Below are positions 17,072 to 25,056 of a stretch of DNA of 64,000 nucleotides, piece by piece. The notes below the pieces were generated by a model. The model ran no database searches, was not told the origin of the DNA, and worked only from the letters and a program-made list of their open reading frames with translations. The translations under genes and the position numbers were made by a program. Every line of letters begins with the position of its first letter. The stretch's first letter is position 1. Source of the stretch: JBGPTF01 sp041490445 (GTDB taxonomy: Bacteria > Acidobacteriota > Terriglobia > Acidiferrales > UBA7541); NCBI GenBank assembly GCA_041490445.1, contig JBGPTF010000004.1, forward strand, positions 174,950 through 238,949, read 5' to 3'.

Positions 17072-18079
17072 TCAGTATCCCCTCTTTAAGTCCACCAGGT
17101 TGATCAGCTCGCGTCCGGAAAACCACCGCTCGAGATTTTCGAGCAGCAGTTCCGTTTGCCGCGGCCAGAGGGATTCGCTGACGGCGCTCATGTGCGGGGT
17201 GAGGAAGAGATTGTCCAGCTTCCAGAGCGGGCTTTCCGGCGGCAAAGGCTCGCGTTCGGTGACATCGAGGGCCGCGCCCGCGATCTTGCGGTGCGCGAGC
17301 GCGCCGGCGAGTGCGGCTTCGTCCACCAAGGTGCCGCGCGCGACGTTGACGAAATACGCCGCCGGCTTCATCGCGGCGAACTGCGGGGCGCCGAACAAGT
17401 GGCGCGTTTCGGGCGTTTCGGGCGCCGCGAGGACGACGAAATCCGCATCGGGGAGCGCGCGTTCGAGCTCCGTGACGGGCAGAATGTGATCGGCGAGCGA
17501 GGAGTCGCCACGGCCTGAGCGCGTTACTGCCCAGATGCGCATGCCGAATGGCCTTATGCGGCGCGCCAGCTCCTGTCCGATTGCGCCGAAGCCGACGATC
17601 AGAAGCGTCTGCCCGCCCAGCTCACGCGGGCGCACCGGCGCATCCCACAAATCCTGCTGCGCCCAGTGACTCTGGCGCTGCGCGCGGAAACAGTCGGGGA
17701 AACGCCGCGCCATCGCGATCAGGATGCCGATCGTGTGTTCGGCCATGGGGACTTTGTGGATGCCGCGGGCATTCGTGACGGTGATGCCGCTGCGGCGGAG
17801 CTCCGGGTTCATCAAGTGCTCGACGCCGGCAGCGGTGACGTGAATCCACTTCAGTTTCTTGGCGAGCGCGAATTGTTCCGCGCGGAGCGAGAAGCCGACG
17901 AGGATGTCCGTGTCGGGCAGCTCGGCGTCGAGCGTGTCGTAGTTGGGCAGGTGGACGACCTTCATTTGCGGCCAGCGGCGGCGGATCGCGTCCGAGGTTT
18001 CCGCGGGCAGGCGCCATAGAGAAAAGCGGTGCCACACGCAGATGGTGAGCTTGGTTTCGGCTGGGGTTGTGCGGTTCAT
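17072..18079 (-). CDS. D-2-hydroxyacid dehydrogenase
   Basis: A 335-residue NAD(P)-dependent dehydrogenase of the D-isomer-specific 2-hydroxyacid family (glyoxylate/hydroxypyruvate reductase-like). The Rossmann motif is LIVGFGAIGQELARRI. Catalytic residues are Arg in NVARGTLVDE, Glu in DVTEREPLP and His in LTPHMS. It has no ACT domain, unlike the SerA at 4907. It starts 10 bases after the gpmI stop (ATG 18079; an in-frame TTG at 18100 is less likely) and is followed without a gap by a small hypothetical gene, so gpmI, this gene and the small gene form an operon. The substrate is not determined. Confidence 0.9.
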   Translation of the reverse strand: MNRTTPAETKLTICVWHRFSLWRLPAETSDAIRRRWPQMKVVHLPNYDTLDAELPDTDILVGFSLRAEQFALAKKLKWIHVTAAGVEHLMNPELRRSGITVTNARGIHKVPMAEHTIGILIAMARRFPDCFRAQRQSHWAQQDLWDAPVRPRELGGQTLLIVGFGAIGQELARRIRPFGMRIWAVTRSGRGDSSLADHILPVTELERALPDADFVVLAAPETPETRHLFGAPQFAAMKPAAYFVNVARGTLVDEAALAGALAHRKIAGAALDVTEREPLPPESPLWKLDNLFLTPHMSAVSESLWPRQTELLLENLERWFSGRELINLVDLKRGY

Positions 18080-18089
18080 TTTCCCAAAG

Positions 18090-19655
18090 TCACTTTCCAA
18101 GGATGCGGAGGTCGCGGCCGGTCATCTCCGACGGCTGAGTGATGCCCAGGACGGCGAGCATGGTGGGAGCGATGTCGCGCAGGGAGCCGCCTTCGCGGAG
18201 GCGCAGCGCGGCGTCGTTGTTCACCAGCAGGAAGGGCACGGGATTCGTGGTGTGATACGTGTGCGGGCCGCCGGTGACGGGATCGATCATTGTTTCGGCG
18301 TTGCCGTGGTCGGCGGTGATGATCCACGAGGCGGGGCCGGGGCGCGAGCGCAGCGCCTGCTCAATGCGGCCGAGGCCAGCGTCCACTGCTTCGACGGCTT
18401 TGATCGCCGCTTCAAGCTTGCCGGAATGGCCCACCATGTCGGCATTCGCGAAATTCATGATGATGGCGTCGAAGTCGCCCTTTTCGATGGCGTTCACCAC
18501 GGTATCGGCAACGCCGGCAGCGCTCATCTCCGGCTTCAAATCGTAGGTAGCGACCTTCGGTGAAGGCACGAGGATGCGCTCTTCGCCGGGAAAGGGCTTC
18601 TCGACGCCGCCGTTGAAAAAATAGGTGACGTGGGCGTATTTCTCCGTTTCCGCGACGCGCAGATTGCGGAAGTGCATCTCGCCGAAAACCTGGGCGAGGA
18701 TGTGCTCCACTTTTTCCGGCCCGAGAAGATAGCGCAGCCACGGCCAGGTTTTTTCGTACTGCGTCATGGCGACGAAGCAGAGATTCCCGGGGCGCTGGGC
18801 GTCGGCGAATTTGTCGAAATTGGGTTCTGCGAGCGCGCGGGTGGTTTGCCGGGCGCGGTCGGCACGGAAATTGAAAAAGATGACGGCATCGTCGTCGCGG
18901 ATCAGGCTGCGCGGTGAAGCGGCCGGGCCCGACTCGGTGATCACGGCAGGCACGATGAATTCATCGGTGACGCCGCGCTCGTAACTGGCGCGAACAGCGG
19001 CGATGGGGTCGGCGGATTTTGTTTCCGCGTCGCCGTGAACCATCGCGCAATAGGCTTTCTCGATGCGCTCCCAGCGGTTGTCGCGGTCCATGGCGTAATA
19101 GCGGCCGTTGACGGAAGCGATCTGACCGACGCCATATTCGCGCATCTTCTGTTCAAGACGGCGGAGGTAGTCAATGCCGCTGTTGGGCGGGGTGTCGCGG
19201 CCGTCCATGAAGCAGTGAACAAAAACGCGTGCGACTTTGTTTTCGCGCGCCATGCGGAGCAGAGCGAACAGATGCTCGATATGCGAATGCACGCCGCCAT
19301 CGCTGAGGAGCCCGAGCAGATGAAGCTGCCGCTCGCGGCCGCGCCGCATGGCTTCAAGGAGCAGCGGCTGGCGAAAGAATTCGCCGCCGGCGATGAGCTG
19401 ATCGATGCGGGTGATGTCCATGTGAATGATGCGGCCGGCGCCGATGTTCAAGTGGCCCACTTCGCTGTTGCCCATCTGCCCTTCGGGGAGGCCGACGAAC
19501 GGGCCCGAAGTGTGAATTAAGGTGTTCGGGAATTTTTTGAGCAATTCGTCATAGGTGGGCTTGCGGGCGAGAGCGATGGCGTTGCCCTTGGTCACGGGGG
19601 AGTAGCCCCAGCCGTCGAGGATGGTGAGGACGATGGGTTTGGGGCGCATCAGCAT
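18090..19655 (-). CDS. gpmI: Phosphoglycerate mutase, cofactor-independent
   Basis: Interconverts 3- and 2-phosphoglycerate without 2,3-bisphosphoglycerate. 521 residues, the normal length. It is an alkaline-phosphatase-superfamily enzyme with two Mn2+ sites: the N-terminal ILDGWG aspartate, the phosphorylated serine in GQMGNSEVGHLNIGAGR, and ITADHGNAE near the C-terminus. The HTSGPFVGLP and DGRDT motifs are also intact. It is the first gene of a three-gene minus-strand operon. Two adjacent start codons (MLMRPK) are possible. Confidence 0.97.
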   Translation of the reverse strand: MLMRPKPIVLTILDGWGYSPVTKGNAIALARKPTYDELLKKFPNTLIHTSGPFVGLPEGQMGNSEVGHLNIGAGRIIHMDITRIDQLIAGGEFFRQPLLLEAMRRGRERQLHLLGLLSDGGVHSHIEHLFALLRMARENKVARVFVHCFMDGRDTPPNSGIDYLRRLEQKMREYGVGQIASVNGRYYAMDRDNRWERIEKAYCAMVHGDAETKSADPIAAVRASYERGVTDEFIVPAVITESGPAASPRSLIRDDDAVIFFNFRADRARQTTRALAEPNFDKFADAQRPGNLCFVAMTQYEKTWPWLRYLLGPEKVEHILAQVFGEMHFRNLRVAETEKYAHVTYFFNGGVEKPFPGEERILVPSPKVATYDLKPEMSAAGVADTVVNAIEKGDFDAIIMNFANADMVGHSGKLEAAIKAVEAVDAGLGRIEQALRSRPGPASWIITADHGNAETMIDPVTGGPHTYHTTNPVPFLLVNNDAALRLREGGSLRDIAPTMLAVLGITQPSEMTGRDLRILGK

Positions 19656-19767
19656 AGCGCGTCAGGATACACGGAGGAGGGGAAAGGTCGAAAGTCGAAA
19701 ATTGGGAGCCAAAAGCTGATGAGTCGATGAGTAAAAGTGGCCTTCCTAACGACTCACAGGTTGAGAC

Positions 19768-19784
19768 CTCCCTCAAAGAGGGAG
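19768..19784. other. Perfect hairpin between eno and gpmI
   Basis: CTCCCTC-AAA-GAGGGAG is a perfect 7-bp stem with a 3-base loop, 70-86 bases beyond the eno stop in the direction of transcription. No T-run follows on either strand, so it is not a standard intrinsic terminator. It could stabilise the eno 3' end. Confidence 0.4.
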
Positions 19785-19853
19785 CTGAGGCTCAGCATAA
19801 TAATCTAATCGCGGCAACGCTATCCCAAGCAAGGCTCTCTGGGCTTTGAGCGA

Positions 19854-21161
19854 TCAGGGGCGCACCTTGAGGGCGGAGCGGCCGGGGAAGCGGGCGGCGG
19901 AGCCGAGCTGCTCCTCGATGCGGAGAAGCTGGTTGTATTTTGCGACGCGGTCGGTGCGCGAGGCGGAACCGGTCTTGATCTGGCCGGCGCCCATGGCGAC
20001 GACGAAATCGGCGATGAAGACGTCCTCGGTTTCGCCGGAGCGGTGCGAGACGATGGAGGCATAACCGGCCTGGCGCGCCATCTCGATGGCTTCGATGGTT
20101 TCGGTGACGCTGCCGATCTGATTCAGCTTGATCAAAATTGCGTTGGCAATCTTTTCGAAAATTCCCCGCGCGAAGATCTTGGGATTGGTGACGAAAATAT
20201 CGTCGCCGACGAGCTGAATTTTCTTGCCGAGTTCCTGCGTGAGGAGCTTCCAGCCGGCCCAGTCGTCTTCGGCCATGCCGTCTTCGATGGAGACGATCGG
20301 AAACTGGCGCACCCAGTTTTTCCAGAATTCGACCATCTGCTCGGACGTGCGGGCGGATTTATCGGATTTATTGAAAACGTATTTGCCGCTCGGCTTGTCG
20401 AAAAACTCGCTCGAGGCAGGGTCGAGGGCGATGGCGACTTGCTCGCCCGGCTTGTAGCCGGCGGCAGCGATGGCTTCGAGGACGCGCTCGATGGCTTCTT
20501 CGTTCGACTTCAGATTGGGCGCGAAGCCGCCTTCGTCGCCAACGGCGGTGGAATCGCCATGCTTCTTCAGCACCGTCTTCAAGGCATGGAATACCTCGAC
20601 GCCCCAGCGGAGGGCTTCGTGAAAATTCGGCGCGCCGACGGGCATAGCCATGAATTCCTGGACGTCCACGGAATTATCGGCATGCGCGCCGCCGTTGAGA
20701 ATGTTCATCATCGGGACGGGCAGCGTGTTGGCAGAGGGCTGGGAGGAGAAGCGCGCGAGATACTTGTAGAGCGGCTGGCCGAGCCGCGCGGCAGCGGCGC
20801 GCGCGGCGGCCATGGAGACGGCGAGGATGGCATTCGCGCCAAGCTTGCCTTTGTTCGGCGTGCCGTCGAGGTCAATCATGCGGCGGTCGAGCGTCTTCTG
20901 GTCGGCAGCGTCCATGCCGGCGACGGCCTTTGCGATCACAGTGTTCACGTGGGCGGCGGCCTTGAGGACGCCCTTGCCCTGATAGCGCGACTTGTCGCCA
21001 TCGCGCAGCTCGAGGGCTTCGTGCTCGCCGGTGGACGCGCCGGACGGCACCGCGGCGCGTCCCAGGGCGCCGCCTTCGAGAATCACGTCCGCTTCGACGG
21101 TGGGGTTGCCGCGGGAATCGAGGATCTCGCGGCCGTGAACGCTTTTGATTTTGGTGGACAT
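19854..21161 (-). CDS. eno: Enolase
   Basis: Dehydrates 2-phosphoglycerate to phosphoenolpyruvate; 435 residues, full length. The N-terminal signature (GREILDSRGNPTVEADV) is intact. The mobile loop is GAPSGASTGEHEALELRD-like, metal ligands lie around IALDPASSEFF and SIEDGMAEDDW, and the family signature ILIKLNQIGSVTETIEA is followed by VSHRSGETEDVFIAD. GGAGG precedes ATG 21161. It is monocistronic-looking, with about 200 bases on the downstream side. Confidence 0.98.
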   Translation of the reverse strand: MSTKIKSVHGREILDSRGNPTVEADVILEGGALGRAAVPSGASTGEHEALELRDGDKSRYQGKGVLKAAAHVNTVIAKAVAGMDAADQKTLDRRMIDLDGTPNKGKLGANAILAVSMAAARAAAARLGQPLYKYLARFSSQPSANTLPVPMMNILNGGAHADNSVDVQEFMAMPVGAPNFHEALRWGVEVFHALKTVLKKHGDSTAVGDEGGFAPNLKSNEEAIERVLEAIAAAGYKPGEQVAIALDPASSEFFDKPSGKYVFNKSDKSARTSEQMVEFWKNWVRQFPIVSIEDGMAEDDWAGWKLLTQELGKKIQLVGDDIFVTNPKIFARGIFEKIANAILIKLNQIGSVTETIEAIEMARQAGYASIVSHRSGETEDVFIADFVVAMGAGQIKTGSASRTDRVAKYNQLLRIEEQLGSAARFPGRSALKVRP

Positions 21162-21296
21162 TCTTCCTCCCGGGTTTTTATTCCTATCACGCCCGGGGAG
21201 GAATTAGGGCGAAAAATCCGTGCGAGTTGAGGTGCAGGAGGGATCCTTCGGCGCGGCATCGATCGTTGCGCGCCGCGCGAGGGCGCCGGAAGCGCG

Positions 21297-22529
21297 TCAT
21301 TCCGGCTCTTCGAGCATGGATTCCTCGCGGACGACCACGACGACGCCGTCTTCGGTGACCTGGTAGCGCGCGCGGTCGGCTGCCGCGTCGTACCCGATCA
21401 CGGCGCCTTCCGGCAGGGTCACGTGGCGATCAATGATGGCGCGGCGGATACGCGTGTGGCGTCCGATGCTCACGTGGTTGAATACGATGGAGTCCTCGAC
21501 TTCGCTATAGCTGTTCACTCGCACGTCGTAGCAGATCACGGAACGGCTGACGCGTCCGCCGGAGATGATCGAGCCGCCGGCGACGATCGAATCGAGGGCC
21601 ACGCCCATGCGGCCCGGATCGGCGAACACGAATTTCACGGGGGGATACTGCTGGCGCCAGGTATGCAGCGGCCAGCTCTTGTCATAGAGGTTGAAGACAG
21701 GGGAGACGGAGGTGAGATCCATGTTCGCTTCGTAATAGGCATCGATGGTTCCGACATCGCGCCAGTAGGGCGTTTCTTTTTTGTTTTCGTCGCGGAAATT
21801 GTAGGCGTACACGCGATACTTGCCGAGAATTCTCGGCAAGATGTCCTTGCCGAAGTCGTGCGTGGAAGACGGGTCCTCGGCATCGGCGATCAGGATGGGG
21901 ACAAGCAGTTGCGTGTTGAAAACATAGACGCCCATCGAGGCGTTGACTTTGCCGGGATGGATACGCGAAGGCTTCGGATCGGCGGGCTTTTCCTGGAAGC
22001 CGATGATGCGCCAGTGCTCGTCGGTTTCGATGATGCCGAAGCGGCCGGCGGCCTCGGCGGGCGTCATCTCGACGGTCGCGAGGGTGACGTCGGCGCCGGC
22101 CTCGACGTGCTGCTGGAGCATCTTCTGGTAATCCATTTTGTAGATATGGTCGCCGGAGAGGATGAAGACGTAGTTCGATTGCTCGCTGCCGATGGAATAG
22201 ATGTTCTGATAGACGGCGTCGGCGGTGCCCTGATACCACTGGTTCGAGACGCGCATCTGCGGGGGCAGGATTTCGATGAACTGGCCCTGCCCCATCAGCA
22301 ACGACCAACCGTAGCGGATATGGCGGTTCAGGCTGAGCGCTTTGTACTGCGTGAGGACGAATACGCGGCGCAGGTCGGAATTGAGGCAGTTGGAGAGCGT
22401 CATATCAATGATGCGGTAGACGGCGCCGAAGGGCACGGCCGGCTTGGCTCGGTCGCGCGTGAGGGGCCAGAGGCGCTCGCCCTGGCCGCCTGCCAGAAGA
22501 ACTCCGATGGCTTGCTTCATCAACGGCAT
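21297..22529 (-). CDS. glgC: Glucose-1-phosphate adenylyltransferase
   Basis: Makes ADP-glucose from ATP and glucose-1-phosphate, the committed step of bacterial glycogen synthesis. About 410 residues. The nucleotidyltransferase core starts GVLLAGGQGERLWPLTRDRAKPAVPFG with the PPi-binding GGxGxRL motif; IIDMTLSNCLNSDL, WYQGTADAVYQN and FGIIETDEHWRIIGFQEKP follow. The C-terminal left-handed beta-helix repeats are visible (ISGGRVSRSVICYDV, SIVFNHVSIGRHTRIRRAIID). ATG 22529 (MPLMKQAIG) or ATG 22520 are the likely starts. A longer frame running into the IS end is not supported. A complete IS1595 element lies immediately upstream, so native promoter DNA may have been displaced. Confidence 0.95.
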   Translation of the reverse strand: MPLMKQAIGVLLAGGQGERLWPLTRDRAKPAVPFGAVYRIIDMTLSNCLNSDLRRVFVLTQYKALSLNRHIRYGWSLLMGQGQFIEILPPQMRVSNQWYQGTADAVYQNIYSIGSEQSNYVFILSGDHIYKMDYQKMLQQHVEAGADVTLATVEMTPAEAAGRFGIIETDEHWRIIGFQEKPADPKPSRIHPGKVNASMGVYVFNTQLLVPILIADAEDPSSTHDFGKDILPRILGKYRVYAYNFRDENKKETPYWRDVGTIDAYYEANMDLTSVSPVFNLYDKSWPLHTWRQQYPPVKFVFADPGRMGVALDSIVAGGSIISGGRVSRSVICYDVRVNSYSEVEDSIVFNHVSIGRHTRIRRAIIDRHVTLPEGAVIGYDAAADRARYQVTEDGVVVVVREESMLEEPE

Positions 22530-22694
22530 GGGAATGTTCCCGAGCAGCGGGCCAGCCGCGTGGCCGGAGACGAGCGGGCCCACGCCCGTGAGGGGGCATT
22601 GTATCAACAAGTGCCACCTTCTGGCTTCTGTAAGGGCATTTCTGGTCGGGGGTATGCACCAAAGGGCGGGATGGCGGCGCGGAGGCCGTAACTC

Positions 22695-22702
22695 CAAATT
22701 AT
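22695..22702. repeat. Target-site duplication, left copy
   Basis: CAAATTAT directly abuts the left inverted repeat and is identical to 24581-24588 on the far side of the element. The unbroken duplication suggests a recent, direct insertion. Confidence 0.9.
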
Positions 22703-22715
22703 GGGAATTATATAC

Positions 22716-22745
22716 TTAACTCCCTCGCTCCTTTTGGGGCATAAT
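22716..22745 (+). promoter_or_regulatory. Transposase promoter reaching into the left inverted repeat
   Basis: TTAACT at 22716-22721, inside the terminal repeat, and CATAAT at 22740-22745 are 18 bases apart. They lie 22 bases ahead of the transposase ATG. Transposase bound to the end could repress its own transcription (inference). Confidence 0.5.
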
Positions 22746-22767
22746 TGGGGTCAGTGAGGCAACCAAA

Positions 22768-23682
22768 ATGAGCAAAAGCACGATAAGCACCTTTCAACTT
22801 TTCAAACTGTTTCCCGACGCAGAGACAGCTAGGAACTACCTCGAATCGCGGCTGTGGAAAGATGGCGTGAAATGCCCGAAGTGCAAGGGCGGCGAACGGA
22901 TTACGCCCCGTAAAGACGGCTTCTACCGCTGCAATGCTTGCAAACTGGACTTCACTGTGCGGACGGGCACCATTTTTGAAAGGTCGCATGTGCCGCTGCA
23001 TAAATGGGTCTACGCCATGTATCTTCTGGTGACCGCGCGCAAAGGCATTTCCTCGATGCAGCTTGCTAAAGAAATAGGTATCACGCAAAAGTCGGCATGG
23101 TTCGTTCTCCAGCGATTGCGGGAAGCCTGCGGAGAAGAATTGCCGTTACTTCGGGGCATTGTCGAAATAGATGAAGTTTACATCGGCGGCAAAGAACAAA
23201 ACAAACACATGAGCAAGCGCCTGTACGGGGATCGAGGAATTCCCGGCAAGACCGTGATTGTTGGAATGCGTGAGCGGGGCGGGCGAACAAAAGCTACACC
23301 CGTTGAGGGCACAGGCGCATTAAGCCTCCAAAAAATCGTTCGAGAAAATGTGGAAGTAGGCGCAACAATCCACACGGACGAATACCACAGCTATATCGGA
23401 CTTGGAAGAGACTACAAGCATCGGGCAATAAATCATGGACAACAAGAGTATTCCCGCAACGGCGTAACCACCAACAGCGTTGAAAGCGTCTTTGCCGTTA
23501 TGAAACGCGGCTTGCACGGAGTCTACCATCATGCCAGTAGGAAGCACATGCACCGCTACGCCAATGAATTCGCTTGGAGGTTAAATGCTGGAAACGTCGC
23601 ACGGCACACGTTGGAAAGATTAGACAGCTTCGTGGATGCGGTTGCAGGCCGTAACATTACGTACAAGAGATTGACGGCATGA
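22768..23682 (+). CDS. IS1595-family (ISXO2-like) transposase
   Basis: A 304-residue DDE-type transposase. An N-terminal zinc ribbon (Cys36, Cys39, Cys55, Cys58 in CPKC and CNAC) precedes a helix-turn-helix region (SSMQLAKEIGITQKSAWFVLQRLR) and the catalytic ISXO2-like domain. The latter has EIDEVYIGGKE (Asp135), IHTDEYHSY (Asp204) and TTNSVESVFAVMKRG (Asn236/Glu239), the DD(N)E arrangement of this family. The reading frame is intact from end to end, so the element may be active. Its TGA overlaps the ATG of the next small ORF. Confidence 0.95.
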   Translation: MSKSTISTFQLFKLFPDAETARNYLESRLWKDGVKCPKCKGGERITPRKDGFYRCNACKLDFTVRTGTIFERSHVPLHKWVYAMYLLVTARKGISSMQLAKEIGITQKSAWFVLQRLREACGEELPLLRGIVEIDEVYIGGKEQNKHMSKRLYGDRGIPGKTVIVGMRERGGRTKATPVEGTGALSLQKIVRENVEVGATIHTDEYHSYIGLGRDYKHRAINHGQQEYSRNGVTTNSVESVFAVMKRGLHGVYHHASRKHMHRYANEFAWRLNAGNVARHTLERLDSFVDAVAGRNITYKRLTA

Positions 23683-23822
23683 AAGACTACTTAGAGGTCG
23701 TGAATAAGGTTACCGCTGTGGTTCTTGCTTACCGGCTTTCCCGCAAGAAAAAGTTGAAAGGGATAAAGAGATTTCACGGTAAGAAAATGAACCACAAAAG
23801 AGCGAAAACAATTGGAGCGTGA
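23679..23822 (+). CDS. Small basic protein coupled to the transposase
   Basis: A 47-residue ORF whose ATG overlaps the transposase stop (ATGA), so it is expected to be translationally coupled. It starts MKDYLEVVNKVTAVVLAYRL and then becomes strongly basic (RKKKLKGIKRFHGKK). Its stop is one base before the start of the membrane-protein gene. It could be a nucleic-acid-binding accessory of transposition or part of the passenger module. I recognise no domain. Confidence 0.65.
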   Translation: MKDYLEVVNKVTAVVLAYRLSRKKKLKGIKRFHGKKMNHKRAKTIGA

Positions 23823-23823
23823 T

Positions 23824-24393
23824 ATGGACTCTAAACCATTTAATTCCTTCTTGTTGCAGGAAGGTCTTCGCCAAGATGCTTTAATCCACGCCAACTCTTC
23901 CCAACTGGGAACGAAAATAGGCTTGTTCATGGTATTTGCCGCCTTTGTGTTCACGGCGGAATCTACATTGGCGGGAACGAGTGGAATCTTCGGGTTCAAA
24001 CTGCCACATTGGGGCGTAGGTGGTGCCCTCCTTCTATCTCTTGCGGGCATCGTCATGTTGATTCGCTGTGCATTTTTGGAGGATTACAAGTACCCGGCAG
24101 TACTTCGGGAATTGCGCGAGCAAGCGAATATTTTTTTCAAACTTCCCGGCATTCAGGAGTTGCCGGAAGAAGACAAAACGGAGAGATTTCAGGGCAAGTT
24201 CGTAGACTCGCTGGCACGCTGCATAGATACCAATTTCGACTTAAATGTGCGAATCGGAAAGAATCTTCAGCGAGCGTCGTGGTTTATAGGAGGCTCAGTC
24301 TTTTGTCTTTTCGCCAGCCTGCTGTGGGTGCTTGGCAAAAATGCGCTTACCGTTTTTCAATCTTGTCACTATTCAGGCTTTTCTTGGCGGTAG
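23824..24393 (+). CDS. IS passenger membrane protein (SLATT/PycTM-like topology)
   Basis: A 189-residue protein with hydrophobic segments at about residues 30-50, 63-83 and 150-172. It starts with an amphipathic helix ending HANSSQLGTKIG, and a charged helical cytoplasmic section lies between the second and third segments (LREQANIFFKLPGIQELPEEDKTERFQGKF). A helix plus paired transmembrane segments is the layout of SLATT and PycTM-type effectors of nucleotide-signalled defence. That similarity is topological inference only; no motif proves it. ATG 23824 follows the preceding stop by one base. The 3' end overlaps a small antisense ORF by 47 bases. Confidence 0.7.
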   Translation: MDSKPFNSFLLQEGLRQDALIHANSSQLGTKIGLFMVFAAFVFTAESTLAGTSGIFGFKLPHWGVGGALLLSLAGIVMLIRCAFLEDYKYPAVLRELREQANIFFKLPGIQELPEEDKTERFQGKFVDSLARCIDTNFDLNVRIGKNLQRASWFIGGSVFCLFASLLWVLGKNALTVFQSCHYSGFSWR

Positions 24394-24511
24394 TTTCGGT
24401 CAATTGAAAATTTTCCGCAGTCACGATAGTGCTTGTTTCTTTCGTTTGAGCACCAGATTGCGTTTGTTGGTCAGCGGGTGCGGTCGCTTTCGGTTCTTCG
24501 TTCGCAGACAT
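24347..24511 (-). CDS. Small hydrophilic protein antisense to the passenger gene
   Basis: A 54-residue ORF on the minus strand inside the IS. It starts MSANEEPKATAPADQQTQSG and ends KSLNSDKIEKR, rich in Glu, Thr, Gln and Ala and free of Cys, with the look of a disordered soluble protein. AGGAG lies 11 bases ahead of its ATG at 24511-24509. The plus-strand frame across the same DNA is Arg/Phe/Leu-rich and looks like a shadow. It converges on the membrane-protein gene with a 47-base 3' overlap, and it would be transcribed inward from the right end of the element. Confidence 0.5.
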   Translation of the reverse strand: MSANEEPKATAPADQQTQSGAQTKETSTIVTAENFQLTETTAKKSLNSDKIEKR

Positions 24512-24580
24512 TGCGCGTATGTCTCCTGTAATAAAAACAGTCTATATGAACAGGGAATGGGAGTCAAATATATAATTCCC

Positions 24581-24588
24581 CAAATTAT
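24581..24588. repeat. Target-site duplication, right copy
   Basis: CAAATTAT directly follows the right inverted repeat and matches the left copy exactly. It ends 3 bases before the -35 of the rpsU promoter. Confidence 0.9.
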
Positions 24589-24591
24589 CAC

Positions 24592-24620
24592 TTGACTTCC
24601 GCCGAGCCGTCCGATAGAAG
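24592..24620 (+). promoter_or_regulatory. Probable rpsU promoter
   Basis: TTGACT at 24592-24597 and TAGAAG at 24615-24620 are 17 bases apart. The IS target duplication ends 3 bases before the -35, so the promoter core survived insertion while any upstream element was displaced. It leaves a 5' UTR of about 90 bases before the GTG at 24716. Confidence 0.5.
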
Positions 24621-24715
24621 AAAATGATAATTGCCGGTCGTTCGGGGTGTACCGGCCTAGCTCAATCCACTCCGGTGATACAAATACTATCGGGCCCAAA
24701 CGGGGGTGAAATCGC

Positions 24716-24913
24716 GTGGCAGAAGTCGTAATCCAAGAAGGGGAGTCTTTGGAGAACGCCCTTCGCCGGTTCAAGCGCAAGGTCCAGTCGTCGGACATCA
24801 TCAAAGAGATCAAGCGCCATAGCTATTACATGAAGCCGGGGGAGAAGCGTCGAGCGAAGGCAGCCCTATCGCGAAAGCGCCTCCGGAAGAAGCAAAGGCG
24901 TGAGCAGGATTAG
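24716..24913 (+). CDS. rpsU: Ribosomal protein bS21
   Basis: A 65-residue small-subunit protein that helps the 30S subunit bind mRNA near the anti-Shine-Dalgarno region. The sequence is a typical bS21: VVIQEGESLENALRRFKRKV, then a basic tail (KRRAKAALSRKRLRKKQRRE). It starts at GTG 24716 with GGGGGTGAAA upstream. The IS1595 element inserted just ahead of its promoter may change its expression. It is followed by a 140-base gap and a zinc-ribbon gene. Confidence 0.95.
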   Translation: MAEVVIQEGESLENALRRFKRKVQSSDIIKEIKRHSYYMKPGEKRRAKAALSRKRLRKKQRREQD

Positions 24914-25056
24914 GCGACCGGATCACTTGGGTGTTTACAGACAGCTTCGTTGCAGTCGGCCCGCGGGAACCGCAGAGGTCCCCAGCGAATTCCAGCAGAG
25001 TCTGACAAGGGCTGTGCCGCTCCCTGTCCTGTCCCAGCAAGGCTTCGGAGCAACGA

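Larger units (their letters stand above)
22703..24580. mobile_element. Complete IS1595-family insertion sequence with passenger genes
   Basis: The 1878-bp element is bounded by 22-bp terminal inverted repeats beginning GGGAATTATATA (22703-22724 and 24559-24580, 20 of 22 positions matching). A perfect 8-bp target duplication, CAAATTAT, flanks it at 22695-22702 and 24581-24588; 8 bp is the duplication size known for IS1595. Inside are the transposase, a 47-residue basic ORF overlapping its stop, a membrane protein and a 54-residue ORF on the opposite strand. The interior is visibly more AT-rich than the host DNA. Carriage of passenger genes is known for some IS1595 members. Confidence 0.93.

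Noticed and set aside
19768..19784. Hairpin after eno as an intrinsic terminator
   Set aside because: Perfect stem but no T-run on the transcribed side; listed only as a hairpin.
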